Below, piece by piece: positions 1 to 12,899 of a stretch of 64,000 nucleotides of DNA (position 1 is the first letter of the stretch; the number at the start of each line of letters is the position of its first letter). The notes beneath the pieces were generated by a model that saw only the letters and a list, made by a program, of their open reading frames with translations, had not been told where the DNA came from and did no database searches. The stretch lies in contig OZ231127.1 in assembly GCA_965153355.1 (NCBI GenBank), forward strand, positions 68,200,001-68,264,000, in the 5' to 3' direction. The DNA comes from Flaccisagitta enflata. Its lineage: Eukaryota > Chaetognatha > Sagittoidea > Aphragmophora. The translations under genes were made by a program, and so were the position numbers.

Positions 1-117
1 CTGGGCTGAGACAAAGAAAACCAAAACAAAGTGAACAAGCCAAGTGGTTCCAAGTAGTGATTCTTTACAACACCTCAACAATTACCTATGCAGCAAAATA
101 AATAGCAGCATCTGCAA

Positions 118-148
118 CGACGACAACGACAACGACAACAACATCATC

Positions 149-187
<39 letters not shown>

Positions 188-197
188 AACAATAAAT

Positions 198-232
<35 letters not shown>

Positions 233-272
233 ATAACAACAACAACAACAACAACAACAACAACGTCGGTGA
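118..272. repeat. (CAA)n microsatellite
   Basis: Nearly pure CAA/ACA triplets broken by a few CGA and TAA units. It precedes a family A element. Confidence 0.95.
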
Positions 273-341
273 AATAAGCAGCTTCAGAAGGCGCAGTAGC
301 GACGGTAGAGAAGCAGCAGCGGCATTAGAAAATGGATAGTA

Positions 342-472
342 ACTAGGCTGGATACACAGCTATCCAGTCGCAGACGGTTGGGCAGGAGCAGCAAAAACCA
401 AAATTCAAAAATGTTACGGGACCGACGGACCGACCAACATGGCAAGGAGGAGTCACGTGTCCGCGACTTAAA
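342..472 (-). mobile_element. Family A2 short interspersed element
   Basis: Read on the minus strand this starts near AGTCGCGGACACG and ends at CCAGCCTAG. It contains the (GGTC)n core, the AACATTTTTGAATTT block and CTGCTCCTGCCCAACCGTC. The same order of blocks occurs at 2267-2436, 25060-25205 and 55123-55262. No coding capacity is visible, so it is non-autonomous; its class is unresolved. Confidence 0.8.
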
Positions 473-479
473 AGTAGCA

Positions 480-1290
480 TCACGGAATTCAAAAGGCTGT
501 CCGTAACGTGAAATTCTGGATGATGTGAAATTGGCAGAATTAGTGATCTTCGAGCATAATAAGCCCCTGCCCAACCAATATACAGCTCCTCTTCACCCTT
601 ATTACTGCCCCTGCCTATCCGTATACTGCCCCTGCCCACTGCCAGCGATTGGAAGAGAAGCGATGACCTGATGAAAATTGAAGAATTTCGATTAATTTAC
701 TAAGTGAAGATTTTGACTTGTGTGCTGGTGTGAAGCGGTCCTTTACTAATCACTACGGCTCGCCTCGCGGCTTATGGACCCGGATGCATCATTTATCAGA
801 TCTATCTTGGCCAGAAGAGTCGTATCCCGCGCACACGCGCGTTTACAGAGTTGTTAAAGATAGAGTAAGAAAAAAGTGAAAAATCATAAGTCCCTTTTTG
901 AAAAAGAAAATCAATTTTCTTAAAAACTACTTGGCCGATTGAGCTTAGATTCTTAGCCGAGTAAGAACTTAAAAATTGGCTTCGAATGAGACCAATCCCA
1001 AAATTTTCAGCCGATTAGAAGAGGAGTTATGATTTTATGAAGATCTAAATATTTCAATGAATTAAGATAATTTTTATTTTCTCTCCAAAATTGCATTTGT
1101 CAATGACGGAGTGCCTAGATCAAGTTCATATCGATTTTGCGAGTAGATTGGGCTCTAATTTTGCAATTGGAACATGAAAAGTGCTTGGAAATAATTTCAT
1201 TTTCTAACGCCCATATTGAGCCCATCCTAGTGTAGAGTCACTTCGCACGCGACTAAAAAGTGTTGTTTGATTCATGTCCTTTTTTAACAA
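480..1290. other. Intergenic, no gene recognised
   Basis: AT-rich unique-looking sequence. There is no convincing ORF, repeat array or RNA gene on either strand. Confidence 0.5.
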
Positions 1291-1296
1291 TAACTT

Positions 1297-1521
1297 TTAG
1301 TCGCGTGCTATGCTAGAGTCTACACCCCGCTTTGTCGCTCCGTCGGTCCGTCAGTTCGTCCGTCCGTCGGTCCGTCCGTCGGTCCATCCATCACACTTTA
1401 CTTTTTTGGCGTTTATGAGATCTTTGGCCTTACTGCTCCTGCCAAAATGCTCCACTGACCTCAAATTATTGCCCCTGCTCACCCGCACGTGACTGGGGTA
1501 GCCGTGTATCCGGCCTTGTTG
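1297..1521 (+). mobile_element. Family A1 short interspersed element
   Basis: This is one of the most complete A1 copies. It opens with TTTTAGTCGCGTGC, then ACACCCCGCTTTGTCG, a (GTCCGTCG)n core, CACACTTTACTTTTTT, CTGCTCCTGCC, and CCCCTGCTCACCCGCACG, and ends GTGTATCCGGCCTTGTT. Copies at 24657-24866, 39352-41571 and 53764-53968 share the same block order. Confidence 0.88.
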
Positions 1522-1573
1522 ATAATACAAGCAAGGTAAAAAAAATTGATTACCACATTTAGGTTTAAATTAC

Positions 1574-1939
1574 CTCCTGGGAACTGGCAAAGAAAAGGCA
1601 AGACCACCTGGCATGAGATGTCATACCACAGCTCATTGGTGCCTTGTAGTCCACAGTCTGCATCTACAGAGTCCATCTCATTGGGCTGTCCCAAAGCCCA
1701 ATTCGAGTATCGAAACTCAGTCTTGGGAAATGCTCTCCAAATTTTCTCTTCTCGTACATATTTTATTCCAATCCATCCCACGCCATTTGGCAAGAAACTT
1801 GAAATGATATGATTTGTGTTTTGGTTCCAAGGAATGGCGAGGGTTCCTCCACATGACTCGCAAATTGACGCCGCTTCAAACCAAGTCGCTCCATCAGGAT
1901 GGTACTGGTAGTAAAAACCATCACTACCCAGCTGATTTT
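1574..1939 (-). CDS. C-type lectin-like domain exon (partial gene)
   Basis: The minus-strand translation encodes a C-type lectin-like fold, typical of secreted or membrane carbohydrate- or ligand-binding proteins. In the surrounding 232-codon open frame the domain spans about residues 85-198. Visible hallmarks are the first-helix segment ATWFEAASIC with Cys106, the WIG core motif (135-137), QPN (164-166) in the place of the EPN/QPD sugar-binding motif, WYD (184-186) in the place of WND, and Cys175, Cys189 and Cys197, which fit the conserved disulphides. A polypyrimidine tract plus AG (TTATCTTTCAG) sits just upstream at 1940-1950 and a GAG|GTAATT donor lies at its end, giving a 366-bp exon. 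The rest of the gene is not recognised nearby. It may be an intact exon or a stranded fragment. Calcium or sugar binding is inferred only. Confidence 0.72.
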
Positions 1940-2030
1940 CTGAAAGATAAATGTCATTTTTTGGTGATTGGTAATTACAACCATCACCACCAAGCTGATT
2001 TTCTGAAAGACAAATGTCATTTTTCCCTAT
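1925..2030. repeat. Duplicated splice-acceptor segment of the lectin exon
   Basis: The segment AGCTGATTTTCTGAAAGA plus AATGTCATTTTT occurs at 1930-1960 and again at 1992-2022, with TTGGTAATTACAACCATCAC between copies. A further copy is at 2464-2502, and a degraded one at about 2238. On the minus strand each carries the same polypyrimidine-AG acceptor and the start of the exon. Confidence 0.8.
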
Positions 2031-2266
2031 AGAAAAAATGCATTTTAGCAAATTAGCGCTTCTCTTTGGAAGGCTCTTTCTCCTAAACCGTCTGCGATAC
2101 AGACCTGGGATTGGTCTAGATTGAAAGATTTTTTGAAAATCTTCGAAAATGTCCCAATTAAAAAAAGTTTTTATCATTTTTTGTGTCTGTTTTATCCATA
2201 AAAAGAAAGGTGCATCTTTTTTTTATATGCGTGGTATCTGATTTTCTAAAAGATGAATGTAATTTT

Positions 2267-2436
2267 TAGTCCCGGACACGCGACTCTACAACTTGCCGTG
2301 TCGGTCGGTCGGTAGGTCCGTCCGTCCATCCGTCAGTCCGTCATATTTTTGAATTCCAAGTGGTTTTTGTGTTACTGCTCCTGCCCAACCGTCCGCGACT
2401 GGATTGCTGTGTATCCAGCTTGTTTTGGTGATTGGC
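2267..2436 (+). mobile_element. Family A2 short interspersed element
   Basis: Starts TTTAGTCCCGGACACGCGAC, has a (GGTC/CCGT)n core, TTTTTGAATTCCAAGTGG and CTGCCCAACCGTCCGCGACT, and ends GTGTATCCAGCTTGTTTTGG. It matches the other A2 copies block by block. Confidence 0.82.
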
Positions 2437-2504
2437 TTGTTTTGGTGATTGGTAATTACAACCATCACCACCCAGCTGATTTTCTGAAAGATAAATGTCA
2501 TCGT

Positions 2505-2840
2505 GTTGGTGATAAACAGGTCGCCCAAGGGCAATATGTGGTCAGCGATACCCGTTGCCCTGCTTTGCATGGTTGTAAATCGGAATGAGAGGCAGGGCAG
2601 GGTAGATTACAGGGGATTTCGTTCGCTTGTCTGCCTGTCCGTCTGCCCGTCTGGGTCTGTCTCGTCAAGCTCCGTCCGTCCATCCGTCCGCCTGTCTGGG
2701 TCGTCCGTCTGTCTCGCTTCTAGGCCCCTCTTAGGCCTCCGAAATCTGCCATTCAGGCCTAGGCCTACTCTCAGGCCTCAAATCTGCCCTCTCAGGTACC
2801 TTTCAAGCCCGAGAGGGCATATTTCAGGCCCGAGAGGGCA
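2505..2840. mobile_element. Family B repeat with GC-rich minisatellite
   Basis: Contains GTGGTCAGCGATACCCGTTG and GGCAGGGCAGGGTAG, which are family B blocks also seen at 42342, 49440-49810 and 50680-50930. It runs into CCGTCCGTCTG-rich sequence and then AGGCCTNNNCTCTCAGGCC and GAGAGGGCA units of about 20 bp. Confidence 0.65.
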
Positions 2841-3050
2841 GAAGAAGAAGAAGAAGAAGAAGAAGAAGAAGAAGAGAAAAAGAAAAAGGAGAAGAAGAAG
2901 AAGAAGAAGAAAAAGAAAAAGAAAAAGAAAAAGAAAAAGAAAAAGAAAAAGAAAAAGAAAAAGAAGAAGAAGAAGAAGAAGAAAAAGAATAAAGAAAACA
3001 AAAAAGAAAAAGAAAAAGAAAAAGAAAAGAAAAAGAAGAAAGATAGCAAA
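2838..3050. repeat. (GAA)n/(GAAAAA)n purine tract
   Basis: Purine-only strand with GAA triplets grading into AAAAAG hexamers. Lys/Arg- or Phe/Leu-rich open frames across it are artefacts of composition. Confidence 0.95.
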
Positions 3051-3554
3051 GAAGAGGAATAAAGATGAAATTGTATCACTCAAAATGGTGAAAACATTCA
3101 ACAGGACGAGACAGAAGCTCCAACCGCCTTCCCCTAACCTCAACCCTTCACCTCTGAATTCATTACAGTCCTTCCCAATAACAAACATTTGTTGTATTCT
3201 TCTCGTTTCACTGCTAGTCTTGATTTTGCAAATCCCAGCTTCTTGAACATAGTGTGTTACATCATACATAGGTCGTTGCCCGTGTGATAGCGAAGAATCA
3301 ATAAGTCTCCATGTTACCACTTCCAAGCTGAATGATCCAGAGTCCAATCTTAAGTATACCTGACGAGTGACGCAAACCGTCACGCGAGGCAGAAGTAAGC
3401 AAATCAGGTAATGGATTGTCTGTGTATTTAAAGAGGCCGTCAGCCCGAAGCAACGCCTTCCTCGCTTAAACTTTTATCCCTCTAATTTTTTTTCTCTCTC
3501 TTTTTTTTATTCTTTTTTTTTTGTCCGTGTATATGTGCGTGTATCTTTTTTTTT

Positions 3555-3667
<113 letters not shown>

Positions 3668-3785
3668 TTTATAAGAAGAGAAATAATGACTCAATTGCAT
3701 CAATCGAGACAAGGCTTCTGAGAGAGTCTGACAGATCGCGTTTCAAATGATCCACGGATGACCGTCGACCGTCGACATCAAAGTT

Positions 3786-4005
3786 GGTTAGCAACTTCAG
3801 TGATGTCAACATGTTATTTGCCAATCACTAACATCGATGCCTTATTGCCCATCACTTGTATGCTGTTGTTCAATTGCTAACATGGGTGCTTTTTTTCTGA
3901 TTACTCATATGTTGTTCTTCAATTGCTAACATTGATGCCTTATTGCCAATCACTTGTATGTTGTTGTCCAATTGCCTACATCGATGCCTTATTGCCCATC
4001 ATTCG
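3786..4005. repeat. 49-bp tandem repeat
   Basis: The marker GATGCCTTATTGCC recurs at about 3836, 3934 and 3983 with a diverged unit at 3885, giving a period of 49 bp. Each unit also carries TTCAATTGCTAACAT. Confidence 0.8.
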
Positions 4006-4628
4006 CAGTCAGGACAAATTTTGTATTTATGAGAAATTATGGACATGCTATGGACGAGCCAATTCACGCACGAATGTATGCAGTTTCTGTCAGGAACCAC
4101 AATTTGGCCATGGATACAGGATTTTTTTGAGAATAACTTTCTCATGTCCATACACTGTGGATAAGATTAAATGACGATGTAATGATTGATTTACTTACAC
4201 AATTCGCTTTGAAATAGTTGTGGACACTAACGGACAGAAATTGACGTTCTGAGGAGTAATCTCAATTCATCACGTCTATAGATGATATGAAAATGATATG
4301 AAACATCTTCAAAAAAATTTTTTTCGAAACGCATTCTTTCGTTTTTAAGATCAAACTTATTGAAAAAGCCAGATTTCCAGATCTGACTTGGATTTGTTCC
4401 TGTTGCCTTCGTCTTCTGCTTTGGCTGGTCATCTGCTAGAAATCACGGCAACATAGACATCTGTCCATAATCACCAACAACACCAATCACCAACATAGAC
4501 ATCTGTCCATAATCACCAACAACACCAATCACCACCGGCAATAAGGCTTCATTATTTGATATCTCACTCAGTCTGGGGTAACACCAAAAAATCCCAAAGA
4601 AAACTCGCGCCCGGCAGTATCTTGAATA

Positions 4629-4631
<3 letters not shown>

Positions 4632-4714
<83 letters not shown>
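4632..4714. repeat. (TC)n microsatellite
   Basis: Pure TC dinucleotides. Confidence 0.98.
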
Positions 4715-4716
<2 letters not shown>

Positions 4717-4884
4717 TTTTTTCGCCCATCATCGTTGTGGTTGTTGTTGTTGCTGTTGTTGTTATTGTTATCCCAATTCCCTCCCAAAAATTCCAGGTTT
4801 CTCTCATCCTTTTTTCCAAGTCTGTTTCCCCTCCCCTCTCCATTTCCTTTGTTTTCTTAATCTGGTTGAGATGAACCCGAAACT

Positions 4885-5033
<149 letters not shown>

Positions 5034-5171
5034 GAGACTTGTAGTTGTTCTCTTTTCTCTTTATTTTTGTAACAAACAAAATGTCCGATACGTTAAGAGA
5101 GAAGAATGATGGGGAAACATATTACCTAGCAGGGGAAAACTGCAATGGGTTGTACATGGGCAAAAAGTATG

Positions 5172-5700
5172 AATAGTCGCAAAAGCGTCAGATGGTCAGC
5201 GGTACCCGTTGCCCCTATGTGAGTGTATGTGGGTGTGTGGTGGTAAGAGGGGCAGCGGCCCCGAAGGGGCCGATGACCTATGCTGTTTTTATTTGAGCTT
5301 CAAGGCTGGAATTAGGGCCTGGAGGCTGGGATATGAGCCTCAAGACCAGAATTTGGGCCTTGAGACCAGGATTTGGGCCTCAAGACCAGGAATTGGGCCT
5401 CAAGGCTGGGATTTGAGCCTGGGGGCTGGGATTTGAGCCTCCAGGCTGGGATTTGAGCCTCCAGGCTGTGATTTGAGCCTCCAGGCTGGGATTTGAGCCT
5501 CCAGACTGGGATTTGAGCATCAAGGCTGGCATTTGAGCTTCGAGGCTGGGATTTGGGCCTCAAGACTAGGATTTGGGCCTCGAGGGGGGGGGGGACGGAG
5601 AAGAAGAAGGAGGAGGAGGAGGAGGAGAAAGTTTCCCATATGTGTGAAAGCATAGGTCATCGGCCCCTTCGGGGCCGCTGCCCAAAAGGAGGAGAGAAAA
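5172..5700 (+). mobile_element. Family B2 element carrying a 21-bp minisatellite
   Basis: The left part is ATAGTCGCAAAAGCGTCAGA, then GGTCAGCGGTACCCGTTGCC and TGAGTGTATGTGGGTGTG. The right part is GTGTGAAAGCATAGGTCATC, then the hairpin GGCCCCTTCGGGGCC and GCTGCCCAAAAGG. Between them about 14 units of roughly 21 bp (GGCTGGGATTTGAGCCTCCA and variants) are arrayed at 5290-5585. A second copy with the same order is at 58308-58945. No protein-coding capacity beyond the repetitive frame is seen. Confidence 0.75.
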
Positions 5701-6760
5701 GAACAAGAACGAGAAAAAAAAAGTACAAGAACAGGAACAAGAAAAGAAATATGAATATTAAGTAGGCCTTGCTACTAGATGTTTCCCAGACACAGTTGTT
5801 TGAGCCAAGAATTGAGTACTTGATCTTTTAAAAATGGACTTAGAGGCTACTGAGCTGCATTAAGACGCTCAAGTAACGAGCTTGAATCAGAGGGAATGAA
5901 GAAGAAGAAACACAGAGAGAGAAAAAAGAAAAACAAAGAAAGACAAAAAAGAAGAAAAAAAAAGGTAAAAAAGAAAGAAGTATAAGGAGAGAGAGGAATG
6001 AGGTTCATCATCACTATGATGCTTTTAATTTGCTCCAGTGGGAAATGGCAACATATTCCTCTTCGGGTCGGGGTTTAGTAAAGCCCCCAGACGCAACGTA
6101 TAACGAACACCATTTTGCAATTTGATTCGTTATTGCGGGTTTTGGTTTAGCCGTTAATGATGCCCTCGTCGTTTATTTTTCGGATCTTCTCGTCTTCCTG
6201 GCTCTCATTAACGGAACAAAAGATCGATCATCAGTCATCCTCTATAATTGACTACGTTTTTTTTTTCTGAGGTTTTTTTTTCATATCATTTGATTTTTTT
6301 TTTTCATATCATTTGATTTCTTTTTCTCTCTCTCTTCTTTTCTTTTTTAGCAGATAGTCAAAAAGAGCATTGACAATTGACATTCAATAGAACAATGGGG
6401 TAATGAAAAAAAAAACACGAGAAGATTTTTAATGGCATGTCACATGTACCCTGTTTAGGAATTCTTTACTCTGAAATTGTAGAAATTGCTGGTACGATCA
6501 AGGAAAGTTTTTCCTGCTTCAACTTAGATTGGCAGACGTATTTAATAATTAGGCGTACGACAACGAATGAATCGTCTTTTTTATGTGTATATCATTGGAA
6601 ATATCATTACTCATTCTTAACATTAGGAAATGCTGCCATAGACAACATTTTAAGACCTGGACAGTAGCTTTGTCATCTTTTTTCCTTTAATACATTTTTT
6701 TTATTCTATTACCTGAAATCTTTGGACGCGGACGTGTATGTTTTGAGAAAAAAAAAGCGA
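5700..6760. other. Intergenic, no gene recognised
   Basis: A-rich sequence with short poly-purine and poly-T runs. The 76-codon open frame at 6437-6667 has no recognisable motif. Confidence 0.45.
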
Positions 6761-7051
6761 CAGTCAGTGGACAAAACATAATAGGTAAATATATCATACC
6801 ATCAGCTTTGATCCAACTTACTGAAGATAAACAAAACTTTATATGCAACAACTGGTGGTTGAAAATACAGCCGGCTGTAATCTTACAAAATTAGAGCATT
6901 ATAACCGGCTGTAGTTCAAACAACCAATTATTGCAATCAAGATTTTGCAGCCAGCTGTTATTTCAACCTCTGATTGTTGCATGTAATATTTTGTTCATAA
7001 ACAGTAAGTTAGATCAAAGTCAAGGGTACGATATATACCTGTTATGAGCTA

Positions 7052-7588
7052 CAGGGTGTATCATGCCAAATTAGATATAACAAAACGATGGCATTCTGCT
7101 TCTAAAAGTGCAAAAATAATTTTGAAAAAAGATTCAAAGAGCACATGAGCTCCGGTTTTTTGTGTAAAAATTTCATGGGTCTGGGTCAAATATTGTAGCC
7201 ACAATATCAATTTGAAATAAATTGAGCATTTAGAAAGAAGCACTTTTAACATGATTTTGATTCTAAAAGTTTTTTTTTGAATTGCTCTCAATTCTAAACG
7301 ACTTAATTTGAGACCAATCTGGCAAATGTGGCTCAAGCCGTTTAGAAATGAGAGCAATTCAAAGAAAAGCTTTCGGCATCACAATCATATCCAAAAAGTT
7401 TCTCCTCTAAATGCTCAGTTCACTTAAAATTAAAGTTGTGGCTAGAATTTTTGACCCAGACTCATAAAACTTTTACATAAAAAACCGGAGCTTGTATGCT
7501 CTTTGAATCTTTTTTCAGATCTATTTTTGCACTTTTAGAAGCAGAATGCCATCGTTTTCTTTTATCTAATTTGGCATGATACACCCTG
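7052..7588. mobile_element. Foldback MITE M1, Tc1/mariner-like
   Basis: Arms start CAGGGTGTATCATGCC and end with the inverse, GGCATGATACACCCTG, and pair along nearly the whole 537 bp with the centre near 7320. TA flanks both ends (7050-7051, 7589-7590). The CAGGGTG end and TA duplication are typical of Tc1/mariner-mobilised MITEs. The centre is related to M2 at 37747-38335. A 98-codon minus-strand frame inside it is not a credible gene. Confidence 0.85.
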
Positions 7589-7619
7589 TAGTCACTGAAT
7601 CACGAACAGTAAGGCTCCG

Positions 7620-7653
7620 TTCCACTGAAGCACGACTTTGTGCTTCAGTGGAA
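7620..7653. repeat. Subterminal hairpin
   Basis: Stem TTCCACTGAAGCAC pairs with GTGCTTCAGTGGAA around a short loop. A sister hairpin is at 8147-8180. Confidence 0.85.
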
Positions 7654-8146
7654 TTGACTCTTGACATCTTTTCATGTTGCAATGAAACAAAAATTCAATC
7701 CAGTTTTTCTTTGATTGGTCACAACAATTCATTTGAGTGCAATTAAAAACTTTTTTATTTCTCTTATTCAAATAAAGATAGGTTTTTCATTTTGTCATAA
7801 ATTGTTGTTTTTTTTTCTTTTTTTTAAGTTTTTTTTTATGACAAAAACTTTTTCCTATCACATGAATGTATGTTTTTATGAAAAAAATTGAGTTTTCCCA
7901 CTTGAAGTTTTGATTGGGATGAAAACTTGATAGATGTAAAAAGATATTTTACTCTTGATAACAACATTCTTTTTATTTAGTAAATCTACTTAGATGAAGA
8001 GAAAGGGTAAGGGGTAACAAAAAAAAGATGATTTCTTTAGATAAAAGTAAATGAAGAATACTTTGACTATCTTTGCTTCACTGAAAAAATCAGTTATTAC
8101 CATTTTCATTGAAGCTCAAATTGCAGAGAGCACTAGTTAGTTTTCA

Positions 8147-8180
8147 TTCCACTGAAGTACGACATCGTGATTCAGTGGAA
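8147..8180. repeat. Subterminal hairpin
   Basis: Stem TTCCACTGAA pairs with TTCAGTGGAA. It is the partner of the hairpin at 7620-7653 at the other end of the same insertion. Confidence 0.82.
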
Positions 8181-8251
8181 ATGATTTTAGCTTAAGCACA
8201 ATTTTCATGATTGAAGGGTTGCCTGACCTGTTATGTTTTGTCCATTGACTG

Positions 8252-8440
8252 TATAAGAGGCTTCGTCCATCCGTGGATCCGTAAGTCCGTTGGTCCGTCA
8301 GTTTGTCCGTCCACCAGTTTGTCCATCCATAACACACAAGTCGAAAAGTGTGAAATCGCGCGATTGAGGTGCCGGGGGTGAATGAGGGGGATGGGGGTGG
8401 AGGGTGGTTGGACGCCCCTGCCCACCAGTCCGCGACGATA
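8252..8440 (+). mobile_element. Diverged family A element
   Basis: Retains the GTCCGTNNGTCCGTC core and the CGCCCCTGCCCACCAGTCCG block near the right end. The terminal hairpin is lost. It abuts the right end of element D1. Confidence 0.5.
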
Positions 8441-8636
8441 TTGTAACCCCGCGTTACTTGTTTTTAATTGGCCGCCCGCGTTTGAAATGAAGACATACCG
8501 TTTCTATTGATGGTACCGTAATGAAGTTATAATGAATTTTTAATGAGGTCCCGCGATACTCAAAGTTTTGGTTTACCGGAGGAGAGTTGAAATTTCTCTT
8601 TCCCCCAACGAGAGATACCTTTTCTCCATGATGTTC

Positions 8637-10439
<1,803 letters not shown>

Positions 10440-11345
10440 CCCGTCCGTTTCCCCATCCTGTCTCACTCATCCCCTTGTCAGTTCATAGCTTTGATAGCGC
10501 TCAACACAACCCATACATTTTTAGCACGTCCTGTGCTCCGCCTCTTTACCGAAGGGTTATTATCCCTTCCCCCCTCCACCCCTGTCTCAGTCACCCCATT
10601 CGTCAGTTCAAACATTTGAAAACACCCAACATGATCCACACATTTAAAACGCATTCTGTGCTCCGCCTCTTTACCTAAAGGTGGTTACCCCTCCCCCCTG
10701 CACCCCTGTCTCAGCCACCTCTTTGTCAGTTCATAGCTTTGATAAAACTCAACACAATCCATACATTTCTAGCGCGTCCTGTGCTCCGCCTCTTTATGTA
10801 AAAGTAATTATCCCCTCCCCCCTCCACCCCTTTCTCAGCCACCCCTTTGTCAGTTCATAGCTTTGATAACACTCAACACAACCCAATGAACCCATACATT
10901 TCTAGCGCGTCCTGTGCTCCGCCTCTTTACGTAAAAGTAATTATCCCTCGCCCCTCCACCCCTATCTCAGCCACCCCTTTGTTCGTTCATAGCTTTGATA
11001 ACAATCAACACAACCCAATGAACCCATACATTTCTAGCTCGTCCTGTGCTCTGCCTCTTTACGTAAAAGTCCCCTCCCCCCTCCACCCCTATCTCAGCCA
11101 CCCCTTTGTCAGTTCATAGCTTTGATAACACACAACACAACCCAATGAACCCATATATTTTTAGCGTGTCCTGCGCTCCGCCTCTTTACCCAATGATAAT
11201 TACCCCCTAGCCCTCAACCCCTATCTCACCCACCCCCCTTTGTCAGTTCATACATTTAATAAAACTCAACACAATCCATACATTTCTAGCGCGTCCTGGG
11301 CTCCGCCTCTTTACGCAAAGGTGACTATCCCTCGCCCCTCCACCT
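10440..11345. repeat. Tandem repeat, unit about 123-134 bp
   Basis: The marker GTCAGTTCATAGCTTTGATA or close variants recurs at about 10477, 10602, 10725, 10849, 10981, 11108 and 11242. Each unit also carries TCCTGTGCTCCGCCTCTTTA and a C-rich CCCTCCACCCCT segment. Seven units, moderately diverged. Confidence 0.92.
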
Positions 11346-11565
11346 CCCTCCTTCTCTACGCCATTTATTTGAACTCTTCATCTTCTTCCTTTTTTAATTG
11401 AACTGGCCATTCCTTTCCCCCTCCCCCGTTTCAAAAAGTGATTTTTTTCCGATTCGACTTTTTTTTATCGCTTTGATATTTCTACCTTTATGCCAAACCA
11501 AACAAAAAAAGATTTAAATCTCTGATTTTCTCTTATATTTTCTGTCTTTCTAGGCTGTTTTAATT

Positions 11566-11567
<2 letters not shown>

Positions 11568-11655
<88 letters not shown>

Positions 11656-11656
11656 G
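11568..11656. repeat. (GTT)n microsatellite
   Basis: Pure GTT triplets with degenerate flanks. Confidence 0.97.
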
Positions 11657-11928
11657 CTTTTGTTGTCGTTGTTTTTCTGTGTTGTTTAGCGAATTTCAAG
11701 TCCCGTCAAGAATCATCATTAAGGCGATGATGAATCGGTCATTCGTATGGCCGACTTTTCCTCAGCCTCTTTGTTGTTTTTTTTACAAGACAAATGATAT
11801 GATTTTTTTCTGTATACAGTTTTGTGAGCAAAAAAAAAACATAACAAAAAAAACATGCGGAAGAGGAGGACATGCTGTACTGCTAACGGAGAGCTATCTT
11901 AGCTTTTATGTTAATATGTGCAGAGACA

Positions 11929-12412
<484 letters not shown>

Positions 12413-12476
12413 AAACAGAGCGTAGGTAATGAAACTGGTTGACCGAAAATGAGTTTGCACGTCAAGAGTTTACATC

Positions 12477-12552
12477 TTTTAAACAGAAGTTTAAACAGAA
12501 GTTTAAACAGAAGTTTAAACAGAAGTTTACATCTTTTAAACAGAAGTTTAAA
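12477..12552. repeat. 12-bp tandem repeat
   Basis: Units of TTTAAACAGAAG, five or more in tandem. The flanking word TACATCTT occurs on both sides. Confidence 0.9.
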
Positions 12553-12649
12553 AACTATTCCAAACATGTCAAACGTTGGAAAAATAGGTTAGTTCACGCG
12601 ATATCCTGGATTAAATGGGGAAGAAAGAAAACAAATCAAGGCTGCTTAC

Positions 12650-12847
12650 ATGGACCCAGAGGGTGCGCCTGACCTTTTTTTTTCTAATCCTATCCCTAGC
12701 TCCTTACTCATAGCACTATCTGGATAACTGTGAGACCTATCCCAAGCTCTATCAGACCTACTCAAAGACCTACTCGAAGACCTACTCGAAGACCTACTCG
12801 AAGACCTACTCGAAACTGAATATGATGACGAGTAAAATGACGATGAT
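12650..12847 (-). CDS. Candidate Arg/Ser-rich exon
   Basis: On the minus strand a 198-bp segment of 66 codons lies between a pyrimidine-rich acceptor (TTTATCATTCTAG) and a CCAT|GTAAGC donor. It encodes an Arg-Ser-rich stretch with four tandem RSSS/RSLS units followed by SRSDRAWDRSHSYPDS. Such tracts occur in SR-type splicing factors, but here the RS part comes from a 12-bp minisatellite (GACCTACTCGAA on the plus strand), so it may be coincidence. No RNA-recognition motif or adjoining exon is recognised. Confidence 0.25.
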
Positions 12848-12899
12848 CTAGAATGATAAACGAGATGAGTATATATTTCAATCATTTTCTGCCATTTTT

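Larger units (their letters stand above)
7047..8225. mobile_element. Insertion within element D1
   Basis: Flanked by the direct repeat ACCTGTTATG (7037-7046 and 8226-8235), interpreted as a target duplication. Near each end lies a related perfect or near-perfect hairpin (7620-7653 and 8147-8180) with arms TTCCACTGAAGCACGAC and its inverse. The left end is interrupted by the foldback at 7052-7588. No ORF with recognisable homology is present, and the superfamily is unknown. Confidence 0.6.
6761..8251. mobile_element. Foldback element D1 (split by an insertion)
   Basis: The left arm (from CAGTCAGTGGACAAAACATA) and the right arm (about 6940-7046, CAGTAAGTTAGATCAAAG to CCTGTTATG) are inverted copies. 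The right terminal piece, TTTTGTCCATTGACTG, is displaced to 8236-8251. The intervening 7047-8225 is therefore an insertion, flanked by ACCTGTTATG on both sides. TA follows the right end. The terminus resembles that of element D2 at 35036. Non-autonomous, since no transposase frame is present. Confidence 0.78.

Noticed and set aside
2503-3383. 247- and 201-codon frames over the GAA tract
   Set aside because: Central half is a purine tract; flanks are family B and GC minisatellite.
7061-7357. 98-codon minus-strand frame as a transposase remnant
   Set aside because: It lies within the palindrome of M1 and has no catalytic motif; M1 is explained as a MITE.
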